DNA of 64,000 bases. Origin: Pseudanabaena sp. Salubria-1. GTDB taxonomy: Bacteria > Cyanobacteriota > Cyanobacteriia > Pseudanabaenales > Pseudanabaenaceae. The translations under genes and the position numbers were made by a program. Location: the NCBI GenBank assembly GCA_023336205.1, contig JALQCR010000004.1, forward strand, positions 124,001 to 188,000. Reading direction: 5' to 3'. Position 1 is the first letter of the stretch, and every line of letters starts with the position of its first letter. Under the pieces are notes generated by a model. The model saw nothing but the letters and a program-made list of their open reading frames with translations. It was not told the origin of the DNA and did no database searches. Below, piece after piece: positions 1-8,599 of the stretch.

Positions 1-1220
1 CCAGGCCAAAATAGATATGATAAAATTTCTAGGTTCTCGCCGAAAGTATAGAAAAACAGCACCATTACCATACATAAACTAACTTTAGCAGGAGTGCTTT
101 TTTGAGAAAGATATAACATATGGATAAAACTACAACCCATAGGAATAGCAAGGGATATATATCCAACTATTCCTTTAACATATAGCAATCCAAACCAACT
201 ATGATGAGAACCAATGGGCATGAACTCTACCATGTGCGGTCCTTTGACAACAACTCCATGCCCCCAAATGGGAGCGTCATTTTCCCACCGATAGACTGCT
301 ATCCTTCCTAGAGCAGCACGCACACGCGAAGAATCTTTTCGGGCTGCCGAAAATTTTTCTGAAAAATCATTGATTGACTCAATTATTTGAGTAGTGGAAA
401 TGCTTATAAAAAAACTGGCAAATCCAGATGCAATTAGAAAGGGGGGACGGCTGAGCTTTGACAGATATAGACTCATCAACCAAACCGTAGGCAAACAGAC
501 TAGAGCCAGACGTGAGGCTGAAATTTGACAAATGACCACACAACCTGCAATTCCTAGCCAGCGCAATCTTAGATCTTTCTCATGAATGATCATAAAGAAG
601 TAGATGTTCGCGACAAATCCAGCAGCAGGAGCCCAAGGGGTATATAGTCTCCATCTTGGCTTACCTTCCCCAGGGTCAATTTCATAAAGCATCACCTCAA
701 AAAAAGCATCACTAGGTCCTCCGATCGCCCTAAGAGGAGAAACATAAAGTCTTTGAGGTAAACGAAGATAGAATGCTAAAACAAATGGAATAGAAATTAG
801 CAGACTCGTTCTACAAACTAATGCTGCCGCACGATACATTAACTTTGGTCGAATCTTAAGACATCCCACTAAAGGATAAAGAGCCAGTAAAGCCCATCCT
901 TTTGCCCAACCAATCGTAGATTTAATGATTTCTCCTAAGCTTAGATTAAAATCCAGATGACCAATCACGAGAGCAACTTCCATCATGATCATTCCCGCAA
1001 TCCATACCCAGATTGACCAAGGAATATGTATCTTTTCTTCTTCAGGAGTTTGCTCGTTTTGTTTCCATAATTTATGACAAAGATGAAAAAACAAGATCCA
1101 AGCTAAAACTGCTCCTAAGATATACAACCCTCCAATCAAGTAGAACCAATAAGTCCAAATGATTGAATACCAAACAATCTTTTCGGCAAAATTCTCAGGT
1201 TGGATATTTTCTCGTTTCAC
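1..1220 (-). CDS. O-antigen/exopolysaccharide polymerase-like membrane protein (Wzy family), 3' end outside window
   Basis: I translated this by hand from a GTG at 1218-1220. The frame stays open for about 406 codons to the window edge, so the C-terminus is missing. The protein is highly hydrophobic, with about ten membrane segments. It carries the glycine/histidine loop typical of Wzy_C/O-antigen ligase proteins (WGHGVVVKGP, then IGSHHSWFGLLYVKGIVGY), encoded around 60-240. The GTG overlaps the TGA of the upstream chain-length gene by 4 nt (GTGA), so translation is probably coupled. The role is inferred from the family and from its place after OPX and PCP genes: polymerising lipid-linked repeat units at the periplasmic face of the inner membrane. 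A WaaL-type ligase is the alternative. Confidence 0.75.
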   Translation of the reverse strand, partial: MKRENIQPENFAEKIVWYSIIWTYWFYLIGGLYILGAVLAWILFFHLCHKLWKQNEQTPEEEKIHIPWSIWVWIAGMIMMEVALVIGHLDFNLSLGEIIKSTIGWAKGWALLALYPLVGCLKIRPKLMYRAAALVCRTSLLISIPFVLAFYLRLPQRLYVSPLRAIGGPSDAFFEVMLYEIDPGEGKPRWRLYTPWAPAAGFVANIYFFMIIHEKDLRLRWLGIAGCVVICQISASRLALVCLPTVWLMSLYLSKLSRPPFLIASGFASFFISISTTQIIESINDFSEKFSAARKDSSRVRAALGRIAVYRWENDAPIWGHGVVVKGPHMVEFMPIGSHHSWFGLLYVKGIVGYISLAIPMGCSFIHMLYLSQKSTPAKVSLCMVMVLFFYTFGENLEILSYLFWP

Positions 1221-2644
1221 TGGGTGACTTCCACAGGTTTATTTTTTGATAAAACTATTTTGTTTTTGAGCTCTTTACGCCACCACAGCATGACTAAGCC
1301 TGTTGTCACGAGGATTGAACCGACCCCAGTTCCTATAAACACAACGGTCGGTTGAGGCGCAGACTTTTTATCAGGTAATGAAGGGTTAGAAAGAAGCTGT
1401 ATTAACGGATAGGCTGTAAAAATATCCGATTTTGCTAAATTTATCTTTGCTAAAGTAGATGCAAATACGGCTTCGGCAATTTGTACCTCACGTTGTAAGT
1501 TATCTAAGGCAACTTGCTTTTGGACTAAAGACTGCAAGCGATCTTCAAGCTGGAAGATTTGCGACTGTAGAGCCTCATTTTGCGCGATCGCACCTTGCTG
1601 ATCAACTCGAAAACCAATTAGATCACGAAATAAATTTTCTCTACTTGAGCCCGAATTTTCACCCAATACTATATGTTCAATGTACTTTGGCGTGACTTTC
1701 TTGCGAAGGATCGCACTGGCACGCTCAATCATAGCATCTCTAGCAGATTTCTGCCTTGCTGCCTCTTTAACGACTAGAGGATGATTGATTCCCCACTTTG
1801 TCTGCATGATAGTTAATGTGGTATTTGCCTCGGTATAGTCCTTAGAATTTTGGAGGAACTGGCGATCGGCATGGAGAATAAAAGCATCAGCTACTTCTGG
1901 GACAGTCAGCCCCAAGCTATCAGATAGTTCTTGAAAGCGGCTAGAAATTTGTTCTTTTTGGGCAAATATCTCGGCTTTTTGCTTACGAAGTGTTTCAATA
2001 TTTGTAGATAGCTCGCCAACTTGATTTGACGAGCTTAAGCCTGAACTTGCCTTGTAATCAGAGAGTTTCTTTTGGGCGAATTGAAGTTTTTCTCTTGCCT
2101 CTTTCAACGTTACATCGTTGTTTTCTCCACGTTTATCAATTTCTTCTGCCCTCAAAAGATTTAACCGAGATTGCAAAGCTTCTATGACAGCTGTGGCATT
2201 TTGCCTAGCCTGTTCAGGTGTCCTTGCCCCGATTTCCATCTCCATGATCGAAGTGTTATCGACTAGCTTGACTTTGGGCTTGCCCAATTTGCTGAGAGGG
2301 ATTTTCTGACTTTCGGCAGCAATTTCTAAAAGACTCTCATCTGTCAGAATAAATTGATAGTTAGCTCTTGGGTCCATACTTGACCCTCCAAATGGAGAAC
2401 TACTAGAAGCAGAAGTCTGTCCAATATCTGCCAAACTAACATTCACTCCCAGCCCATTTCCAGGCATGATCATCGCCCATTTGCTGACATAAACTGGTGG
2501 CGTTACTTTTAAATAGAATAGAGCCATTCCCCATAGTCCTACATTAGCAACAAGCCCTAAAGCAATATATCGAGAGTATCTAAGGAAATTATTCTTACCC
2601 AATATAGAAAGTTTTATCAAGGAGGAGGTAGGAATATCGGTCAT
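1217..2644 (-). CDS. Polysaccharide co-polymerase / chain-length determinant (Wzz/GumC-like)
   Basis: A 475-residue protein with the two-membrane-helix layout of PCP proteins. TM1 is near residues 26-47. A long periplasmic section with strong coiled-coil character covers roughly 150-245 and 340-400. TM2 is near 436-456 and is preceded by the proline-rich stretch typical of Wzz (SNPSLPDKKSAPQP). No Walker A/B or tyrosine-rich tail is present, so the bacterial tyrosine kinase, if any, is encoded elsewhere. It controls polymer length and couples Wzy polymerisation to export. The start ATG overlaps the OPX stop by 4 nt (ATGA), and its own stop overlaps the next GTG in the same way, which indicates a tightly coupled minus-strand operon. 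Confidence 0.85.
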   Translation of the reverse strand: MTDIPTSSLIKLSILGKNNFLRYSRYIALGLVANVGLWGMALFYLKVTPPVYVSKWAMIMPGNGLGVNVSLADIGQTSASSSSPFGGSSMDPRANYQFILTDESLLEIAAESQKIPLSKLGKPKVKLVDNTSIMEMEIGARTPEQARQNATAVIEALQSRLNLLRAEEIDKRGENNDVTLKEAREKLQFAQKKLSDYKASSGLSSSNQVGELSTNIETLRKQKAEIFAQKEQISSRFQELSDSLGLTVPEVADAFILHADRQFLQNSKDYTEANTTLTIMQTKWGINHPLVVKEAARQKSARDAMIERASAILRKKVTPKYIEHIVLGENSGSSRENLFRDLIGFRVDQQGAIAQNEALQSQIFQLEDRLQSLVQKQVALDNLQREVQIAEAVFASTLAKINLAKSDIFTAYPLIQLLSNPSLPDKKSAPQPTVVFIGTGVGSILVTTGLVMLWWRKELKNKIVLSKNKPVEVTQ

Positions 2645-3466
2645 TTTTTGTTGCCCCCAAAGATGCCGAAGAGCAGATTTAAAGGATTGATAACATCGGA
2701 GATGGTAGAAAACACATCTCTCACATCTGTGGTTGTGGAGTCATAACAGGCAATTGTATCTTCAGGCATCAAAAAAGGGTTGTCGTTATCATTCTTGGAA
2801 TCCCTCATAATCTGTTCTACAGAACGATCCCACGAACTAGTCTCACCTGTAACACGATCAACCCGCACAAGTAAGGCATGTCGGTCATGAGCCGTGATTA
2901 CACCACCAGCACAGTTAGCGGAAACAACTGCCTGAGAAAATCTTGCCCCGTAAGGAAAGGAAGAACCATCAGACTTAATAGCTGAACTAGCATTACTAGT
3001 AGCTGAATTAGTTAGATTAGATAGAAAAACTCGAATACCAGGGGGGGTAATTTGGGAAGGTCTTACGAATTGATTTTGAGGTTGAGGTAATCTAGACACG
3101 ATAATGCGATCGCCCGCGATCAGTGGTACATCTTCGACAGGCTCACCAGTGAAAATCCCTGTGAGATCAATTTTTTGCTCTTTACCATTACGAATCAACA
3201 GGATTTCTTTGATGTTGGCATTGGGCATAACTCCACCTGCGCCACGCAATGCAGCAGTGAGATATCGTTCTGGAGGGTAGTCACCCGAAGCTACGCTTTG
3301 TTGGAGTGAGCGATCTTCTGCCGATCGCGAATTGACGATAATTCTTCCAGGCTGAAATGTTTCCCCCGAAACCGTTACTTGAATAGCCGACCATTGCAAG
3401 ATGCTGACATTAACCTGCAAAAAATTAGGCTGAAAATATTTTTGAGCAATTAAAGCATCATGAATC

Positions 3467-4553
3467 CGCCAATTCAAGGATGAAATGCAACGGGTTCTGA
3501 TGAAGCAAAGAATACTTCGTAAGGAGTACGATAGTCAAGTGATTTTCTGGGTCTGTGATTGATCAAATTCACTGCCTTCTGAAAGTCCTCTTCTTTCACG
3601 ATTTTAAAGTTTGTACTTTTGGGATAGAACTCTCTAATTAATCCATTGGTGTGTTCATTCAATCCACGTTCCCATGAATGATATGGATTCGCAAAGAAGG
3701 TCTCTAGTTTCAATCTTTCAGATAGCTTCTCATGCCCACAGAATTCTCTTCCATTATCAAAGGTCATTGTCTTTCGAGATGTTGATTCTATAGGCTCAAA
3801 TAGATTGAATGTCACTCTGTTTATCTCATCCATCGTCTTGTTCTTAGCTAGTCCAGCAAGTAAATACTTCGATGCTTTATCAACATGCGTAACTACGATA
3901 CCTGTGTGGTTGCACCCGATTACCGTATCACTTTCCCAATGTCCAATCTCTGTTTTTAAATCTGCAATCTTCGGTCGATTCTCTATCCCTACCCTATTGG
4001 GAATGCCACCTCGCTTCTGATGGCGACCTTTGCGCCTTCGTTGCTTTTGCTTCTGCCTCAGATATTGTTGATATATTCCCATCTCTTGATGGTTTGCATA
4101 GATCATCAGATAAATCGTCTCATAGCTGATTTTACCTAGCCCCTCCCTTTCCATTCTCCCTGCTAGTTGCTCTGGGCTGTGGTGTTGCTCTAACCGTTGT
4201 TTGACTTCGGCGATCGTCTCAGCACTGATGCTCTGAAATCTTACCTTTGCTTGTTTCCGTCTTGCTTTCATCAGGGCAACCGCAGTATCTGGCAAATAGC
4301 CAATCTGTCGCTCGTCTGTATTGCGCGATAACTCTCTTGAAATCGTACTTTTGTTTCGCTTCAAGCGACGACCTATCTCTGATACAGATAATTGCTCAAT
4401 TACTCTTAGTTTATACAGTTCACTTCTTTCTGTGGTGGTAAGATGGACAAAGCTCATGAGGGTATCCTAATTATTGTGATTAATATCAGAATATCCTTAT
4501 GAGTCCCTTTACGCAAAGATCTCTAGGTGTTGCATTTCATCCTTGAATTGGCG
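3467..4553 (-). mobile_element. IS30-family insertion sequence, copy 1 (1087 bp)
   Basis: The ends are defined by a perfect 25-bp terminal inverted repeat (CGCCAATTCAAGGATGAAAT... at both ends) and a 3-bp direct duplication ATC outside it. The second copy at 33141-34227 has the same length and termini and appears identical. It is flanked by a different 3-bp duplication (ATA), which confirms the boundaries. Short 2-3 bp duplications are usual for IS30. The stop codon of the transposase lies inside the terminal repeat. The element points in the same direction as the OPX gene it interrupts. Confidence 0.92.
3474..4457 (-). CDS. IS30-family transposase (copy 1)
   Basis: A 327-residue transposase. 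It has an N-terminal HTH_38-type DNA-binding region (about residues 5-45: LTTTERSELYKL, then SVSEIGRRLKRNKSTISREL) and a retroviral-integrase-like DDE core. The likely catalytic residues are D in HWESDTVIG, D in TFDNGREF and E in WERGLNEHTNGLIREF. The length is normal for the family and there is no internal stop. The protein is identical to that of the copy at 33237-34220, so the element has probably moved recently and is presumably still active. Confidence 0.93.
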   Translation of the reverse strand: MSFVHLTTTERSELYKLRVIEQLSVSEIGRRLKRNKSTISRELSRNTDERQIGYLPDTAVALMKARRKQAKVRFQSISAETIAEVKQRLEQHHSPEQLAGRMEREGLGKISYETIYLMIYANHQEMGIYQQYLRQKQKQRRRKGRHQKRGGIPNRVGIENRPKIADLKTEIGHWESDTVIGCNHTGIVVTHVDKASKYLLAGLAKNKTMDEINRVTFNLFEPIESTSRKTMTFDNGREFCGHEKLSERLKLETFFANPYHSWERGLNEHTNGLIREFYPKSTNFKIVKEEDFQKAVNLINHRPRKSLDYRTPYEVFFASSEPVAFHP

Positions 4554-4889
4554 ATCTTTTGCTTTACTACACTAATTTCTAACCCCTTTACTGAAATTGG
4601 ATCGAGATATGGAACCTGAATTTTGCCATCTAGATTAACTTCAAACACACCACTAAATAGATCTCCCTCAGGAATTGATATCCTTAAGCGATCGCCCTGT
4701 GAAAGTGGAATGGCGTTTACCCCATTTACCAATGCAAATGAGGTAGCGATCGATATAAGGGCTAAAGAAATTACTTTTTTTGTGTACTTAGCTAGTAGCC
4801 TCATACGAAAATTTTCCTAATTGTTATATCTAACTCAAATCTAATTATATAGCAGTAAAAGTGAGAGGGGTTACTTAGCATTTCAGCCT

Positions 4890-6366
4890 CAGCAGTTTCA
4901 AATTCAAAAAGCAGCAAAGTATACAGATATAAGGAACCAGATAAAGGTAGAGCTTAAAACATAGCAAAAATGATAATCCTATCCAGTTAATGCCACCAAC
5001 GATCTTAGTTTTTAGTGTTTTTTTAGATTTCCTGCAAGAGGGGATAGAGAAAATAAAAGACCCAAGAAGCGAAAGCAATGGGACAAAATTTAAAATCAGC
5101 GATGCGATGCTGTCGGCTTTCTCGATGTTTTTTATGCAGTGTCAATCATTTTTAGAGTATCAAAGACAATTGCAGAGTCGAAGTGGAAAAAATAACGTTC
5201 AAAGTATATTTGGAGTGGAGAAAATACCCTCTGACCAGCAAATACGCAATATCCTCGACCTAATTAGCGCCAAGAGTCTGAACGCTGTATTTGAGAAAGT
5301 GTATAAATTTCTGCAAATGGGAAAGCACCTGAAACGATATGAAAGATTGGATAGGAATTTACTGATTTGTTTAGATGGAACGGAGTACCATAGCTCATCG
5401 AAAATATCCTGCGAATGTTGTAGTACCCGTAATCATCGCAGTGGCAAAATAACATACTCACACACAGCAATTTTGCCCGTAATCGCTGCACCAGGTTGCG
5501 AACAGGTGATTTCTCTACCACCCGAATTCGTCACTCCGCAAGATGGACATGAGAAACAAGATTGTGAAACAGCCGCAGCGAAACGCTGGATTAGTAAACA
5601 TGGGCATCTTTTTGAAGGACAGGCGATTACGTTATTAGGGGATGATCTCTATAGCCGTCAACCGATGTGTCAGAATTGTTTAGAGGCAAATATGAACTTC
5701 ATTTTCACCTGCTTACCATCCAGTCATCCTAGTTTATATCAGTGGTTAGATTACATTGAAAAAAATGGTGAAGTGCAGAATTTGACGACTAAACACCGCA
5801 AGGGGAAATCTATAGAAATATATAGTTATCGATTTGTGAATCAGATACCTTTAAGAGAACAAGAACCCTCTCTGTTAGTGAACTGGTGTGAACTGACTGT
5901 TCGCAATAGTGTTGATAATTCTGAAGTCTACCGTAATGCTTTTGTGACTAATCATGCTGTTAATATTGACAATGTGGCGGTCGTAGTTGAAACGGGTAGA
6001 TGTCGTTGGAAAACCGAAAATGAGAACCACAATGTGTTGAAAACCAAGGGCTACAACTTGGAACATAACTTTGGTCATGGACAAAAACATTTGTCATCGA
6101 CACTTCTATCTCTTAATTTGTTAGCTTTTCTATTTCACACGATTTTACATTTAATAGATTCCAGTTATCAAGAGATTCGTCGTAAGCGTGGCACTCGTAG
6201 AGGATTCTTTCAAGATATTCTCTCTCTTACCAAGTACTTTTTATTTAAGAGTTGGCAACATTTAATCGACTTTATGCTTGATGAAGCCCCCGTCTTTGCA
6301 GATTCCTGTTAATTTTTAGACTCTTGGTTTTGTATATCTTGCTACTTTTTGAATTTGGAATTGCTG
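4890..6366 (+). mobile_element. IS4-superfamily-like insertion sequence, copy A (1477 bp)
   Basis: The termini are imperfect inverted repeats of about 29 bp: CAGCAGTTTCAAATTC at the left, and CAGCAATTCCAAATTC when the right end is reverse-complemented. A 9-bp target duplication TTTCAGCCT lies at 4881-4889 and 6367-6375. A second copy of the same length is at 20501-21977. The insertion lies 85 bp upstream of the OPX start codon and so separates the polysaccharide export operon from any promoter beyond that point. A 9-bp duplication fits several IS4-superfamily groups; I cannot assign the exact family. Confidence 0.9.
4990..6312 (+). CDS. DDE transposase of the 1477-bp IS (copy A)
   Basis: A 440-residue transposase filling most of the 1477-bp element. 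Candidate catalytic positions are D in CLDGTEYHSS, D in LLGDDLYSRQ and E in the RCRWKTENENHNVLK segment. That last segment resembles the Y-R-E-K signature region of IS4-type DDE enzymes. It also contains a Cys-rich patch (CECCSTRNH). No internal stop is visible. It is identical in sequence to the copy at 20601-21923. The assignment to a DDE transposase is firm from its position between inverted repeats; the subfamily is uncertain. Confidence 0.88.
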   Translation: MPPTILVFSVFLDFLQEGIEKIKDPRSESNGTKFKISDAMLSAFSMFFMQCQSFLEYQRQLQSRSGKNNVQSIFGVEKIPSDQQIRNILDLISAKSLNAVFEKVYKFLQMGKHLKRYERLDRNLLICLDGTEYHSSSKISCECCSTRNHRSGKITYSHTAILPVIAAPGCEQVISLPPEFVTPQDGHEKQDCETAAAKRWISKHGHLFEGQAITLLGDDLYSRQPMCQNCLEANMNFIFTCLPSSHPSLYQWLDYIEKNGEVQNLTTKHRKGKSIEIYSYRFVNQIPLREQEPSLLVNWCELTVRNSVDNSEVYRNAFVTNHAVNIDNVAVVVETGRCRWKTENENHNVLKTKGYNLEHNFGHGQKHLSSTLLSLNLLAFLFHTILHLIDSSYQEIRRKRGTRRGFFQDILSLTKYFLFKSWQHLIDFMLDEAPVFADSC

Positions 6367-6375
6367 TTTCAGCCT

Positions 6376-6574
6376 AATATTTATCAAAACCTAATAGATT
6401 TGGGCATACTATCTCAGATAATAAGGATAGGGGGGAATTGTTTTGGCTACTAATATGAAACCATTGCACAAACAACTAAAGAAATTTTCATATCTCATTA
6501 ATTACCCCACCCTAGCCCTCCCCTTGCAAAGGGGAGGGAACAAAATTTCTAGTTTTCCCCAAAAAAATTAACTT
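6376..6574. repeat. Intergenic space with a truncated copy of an 87-bp palindromic repeat
   Basis: No gene is seen here. Positions 6502-6560 match the first about 59 bases of the 87-bp repeat found at 27946-28032 and, inverted, at 61473-61559. The core is a CCCTCCCCTTGCAAAGGGG palindrome. This copy breaks off before the second hairpin, just upstream of the glycosyltransferase start. Confidence 0.6.
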
Positions 6575-7573
6575 ATGAAGCCTAAAATATTACATCTACT
6601 TAGCGATCGCAATGTTGGCGGTGTAACGGCTTGCACCAATAGCTTGATGCGATCGCATCTGGCTGAGAAATATGACTTTCTGCTGCTCACGCCTGACGAA
6701 GCTTTAGCACAAATGTCTACCTTAAAGCCAGATTTAATCATCGTTCACGATGCTTCATCATGGAGCATTTTGCCTCTCTTACGGCGTTTGCGATCGCATG
6801 GTAAAGTCCTAATTCATGATCATCATTATTCAAAATCTTTTGAAGCAATTAATGTGCCTGTCAAATGGCGGTTTCGGCTTGTTTTAAAATTAGCCCATGC
6901 GATCGCAAATTATGTTGTAGCGGTTTCCCATGCCCAAGGCAAATGGATGCTCAGTAACAAACTGGTCAATCCACAAAAATTGTCAGTAATTCAGCAATGT
7001 CGCGTACTAGAAGATTTCTTGGCGTTACCAGTTAAACCCTTGGGAGAAAGATTGATCTTAGGAGTCTATGGTCGATTTTCTAACCAAAAAGGAATCGAGC
7101 TATTACTCGAAGCAATGCAAGGTTTGCCTGATTTAGATATAGAACTGTTGATCGGTGGCTATGGGGAAAAAGAAGAGCTATTGCGACAAATGGCGGATGG
7201 CGATCGCCGTATTCAATTTGTTGGCAAATTAACCAATGTTCCTCAGTTTTTATCAACTTGTGATGTTTCTATAATCCCGTCACGGTGGGAACCTTGGGGC
7301 AATGTCTGTGTTGAATCTAAAGCGGCGGCGAAGCCTGTAATTGTGACCAATGTTGATGGGCTGACCGAACAAGTAATTGATTGTGGATTAATTGCCGAAC
7401 CAACTGCCGAGTCTTTAAAACAGGCGATCTCACAAGTTGTACATATTTATAAAACTTCGCCGCAAACTCTGATCGATTGGGGTGATAATGGTAGAGCATC
7501 TGTACGTGGTGCATGGGAAAAATATCTAACCGAATGGGACAAACTGTCTGAACAGCTAACAAGGAAATCATAG
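6575..7573 (+). CDS. Glycosyltransferase family 4 (GT-B fold)
   Basis: A 332-residue protein beginning MKPKILHLLSDRNVGGVT, where NVGGVT is the glycine-rich N-terminal motif of retaining GT4 enzymes. The C-terminal donor-binding half runs from about residue 155 (LILGVYGRFSNQKGIELLLEA). It has the conserved SRWEPWGNVCVESKAAAKPVI stretch, which contains the E-X7-E-type nucleotide-sugar site. It probably adds one sugar of the polysaccharide repeat unit in the cytoplasm. The next gene is a close paralogue (same N-terminus, same EPWGNVC motif), so this pair arose by tandem duplication. Donor and acceptor are unknown. Confidence 0.85.
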   Translation: MKPKILHLLSDRNVGGVTACTNSLMRSHLAEKYDFLLLTPDEALAQMSTLKPDLIIVHDASSWSILPLLRRLRSHGKVLIHDHHYSKSFEAINVPVKWRFRLVLKLAHAIANYVVAVSHAQGKWMLSNKLVNPQKLSVIQQCRVLEDFLALPVKPLGERLILGVYGRFSNQKGIELLLEAMQGLPDLDIELLIGGYGEKEELLRQMADGDRRIQFVGKLTNVPQFLSTCDVSIIPSRWEPWGNVCVESKAAAKPVIVTNVDGLTEQVIDCGLIAEPTAESLKQAISQVVHIYKTSPQTLIDWGDNGRASVRGAWEKYLTEWDKLSEQLTRKS

Positions 7574-7597
7574 GATTTGACCTTACCCCTAACATTT

Positions 7598-8599
7598 ATG
7601 AAACCTAGCATCTTACATGTTCTGATTGATCGTAACGTTGGTGGCGTAACAGCTTCAGTAAACAGCTTATTGCGATCTCGACTTGCTGAGAAATTTAATT
7701 TTCTACTCCTAACTCCTCAAGAAGCCTTTTCCAAAGCATCAAAATTAAAGCCAGAACTTATAGTGGTGCATGATGCCTGTTCATGGAAGTTTGTATTTAC
7801 TTTATTGCGACTGCGATCGCAAAGTAAGTTAATCATTCAAGAACATCATTATTCAGAAGCTTTTGAAGCCCTAAACGTGCCCTCGAAGTGGAGATTTAGG
7901 CTGATGCTCAAGCTCGCCTATAGCATTGCTAATCGAGTGATCGCTATTTCCTATGCTCAGATGAATTGGATGCTGGAGCATAAACTAGTCAGACATCGAA
8001 AATTGACCATAATTCAACAAAGTCGTGTTCTAGATGATTTTTTGGTTATACCTATTAAACCGCTGGGCGAAAGATTGGTTTTAGGAGCTTACGGTCGATT
8101 CTCCGATCAAAAAGGAATTGATTTGCTTCTCGAAGCAATGCATGGGCTGCCAGATTTAGATGTGGAATTACTGATTGGCGGCTATGGCGAAAATGAGGAA
8201 TTATTAAAGCAAGTTGCTGAGGACGATCGCCGTATTAAATTTGTTGGACAGTTAACCAATGTCCCGCAGTTTTTGGAATCTTGCGATATTATCGTTATTC
8301 CCTCACGGTGGGAGCCTTGGGGCAATGTCTGTCTCGAAGCAAAGGCGGCTGGAAAACCTGTAATTGTGACGAGCGTAGATGGACTAGCTGAACAGGTTGA
8401 CAATTGTGGATTGGTCGTTGGCGCAAATGTAGAGGAACTAAAAGAGGCGATCGCCAAAGTTTCAAACATTCATAAAACTTCACCACAAACTCTGAGCAGT
8501 TGGGGAGAGAATGGCAGAGATTCTGTGCGTGGTGCATGGGAAAGATACCTAGCTGAATGGGAGGCTCTGTTTTGGCAGTCCAGAAAATCATCAAAGTAA
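7598..8599 (+). CDS. Glycosyltransferase family 4, tandem paralogue
   Basis: About 333 residues. I prefer the ATG at 7598 over the in-frame TTG at 7577 because it aligns with the first residues of the upstream paralogue (MKPSILHVLIDRNVGGVTAS). The GT-B donor half includes LVLGAYGRFSDQKGIDLLLEA and SRWEPWGNVCLEAKAAGKPVI. Spacing from the upstream gene is only 24 bp and the flippase start overlaps its end by 43 bp, so these genes form an operon. Its role is probably a consecutive or parallel sugar transfer in the same repeat unit. Confidence 0.85.
   Translation: MKPSILHVLIDRNVGGVTASVNSLLRSRLAEKFNFLLLTPQEAFSKASKLKPELIVVHDACSWKFVFTLLRLRSQSKLIIQEHHYSEAFEALNVPSKWRFRLMLKLAYSIANRVIAISYAQMNWMLEHKLVRHRKLTIIQQSRVLDDFLVIPIKPLGERLVLGAYGRFSDQKGIDLLLEAMHGLPDLDVELLIGGYGENEELLKQVAEDDRRIKFVGQLTNVPQFLESCDIIVIPSRWEPWGNVCLEAKAAGKPVIVTSVDGLAEQVDNCGLVVGANVEELKEAIAKVSNIHKTSPQTLSSWGENGRDSVRGAWERYLAEWEALFWQSRKSSK

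Larger units (their letters stand above)
2641..4804 (-). pseudogene. Outer-membrane polysaccharide export protein (OPX/Wza-like), split by an IS30-family insertion
   Basis: The 5' part (4804 down to about 4557) encodes a signal peptide (about residues 1-31, ending VNGVNA) and the start of a Poly_export domain (PLSQGDRLRISIPEG). The 3' part (3466 down to 2641) continues with SLBB-type repeats (VTVSGETFQPGRI) and a Ser/Asn-rich C-terminal half. If the 1087-bp element and one copy of the 3-bp duplication (ATC at 3464-3466 and 4554-4556) are removed, the two parts join in frame as VVKQKIHDALIAQKYF, giving a protein of about 357 residues. The 5' part now ends after nine IS-encoded codons. The 3' part can start only at a TTG supplied by the IS terminus, without a signal peptide, so export function is probably lost. 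A good RBS (AGGAAA) precedes the original ATG. Confidence 0.85.

Noticed and set aside
3471..4549. Reading the IS30 target duplication as 4-bp AATT
   Set aside because: Both copies share CGCC outside AATT, and different 3-bp repeats (ATC, ATA) lie just beyond. Only the 3-bp reading explains both copies, and it also repairs both genes to family-like sequence.
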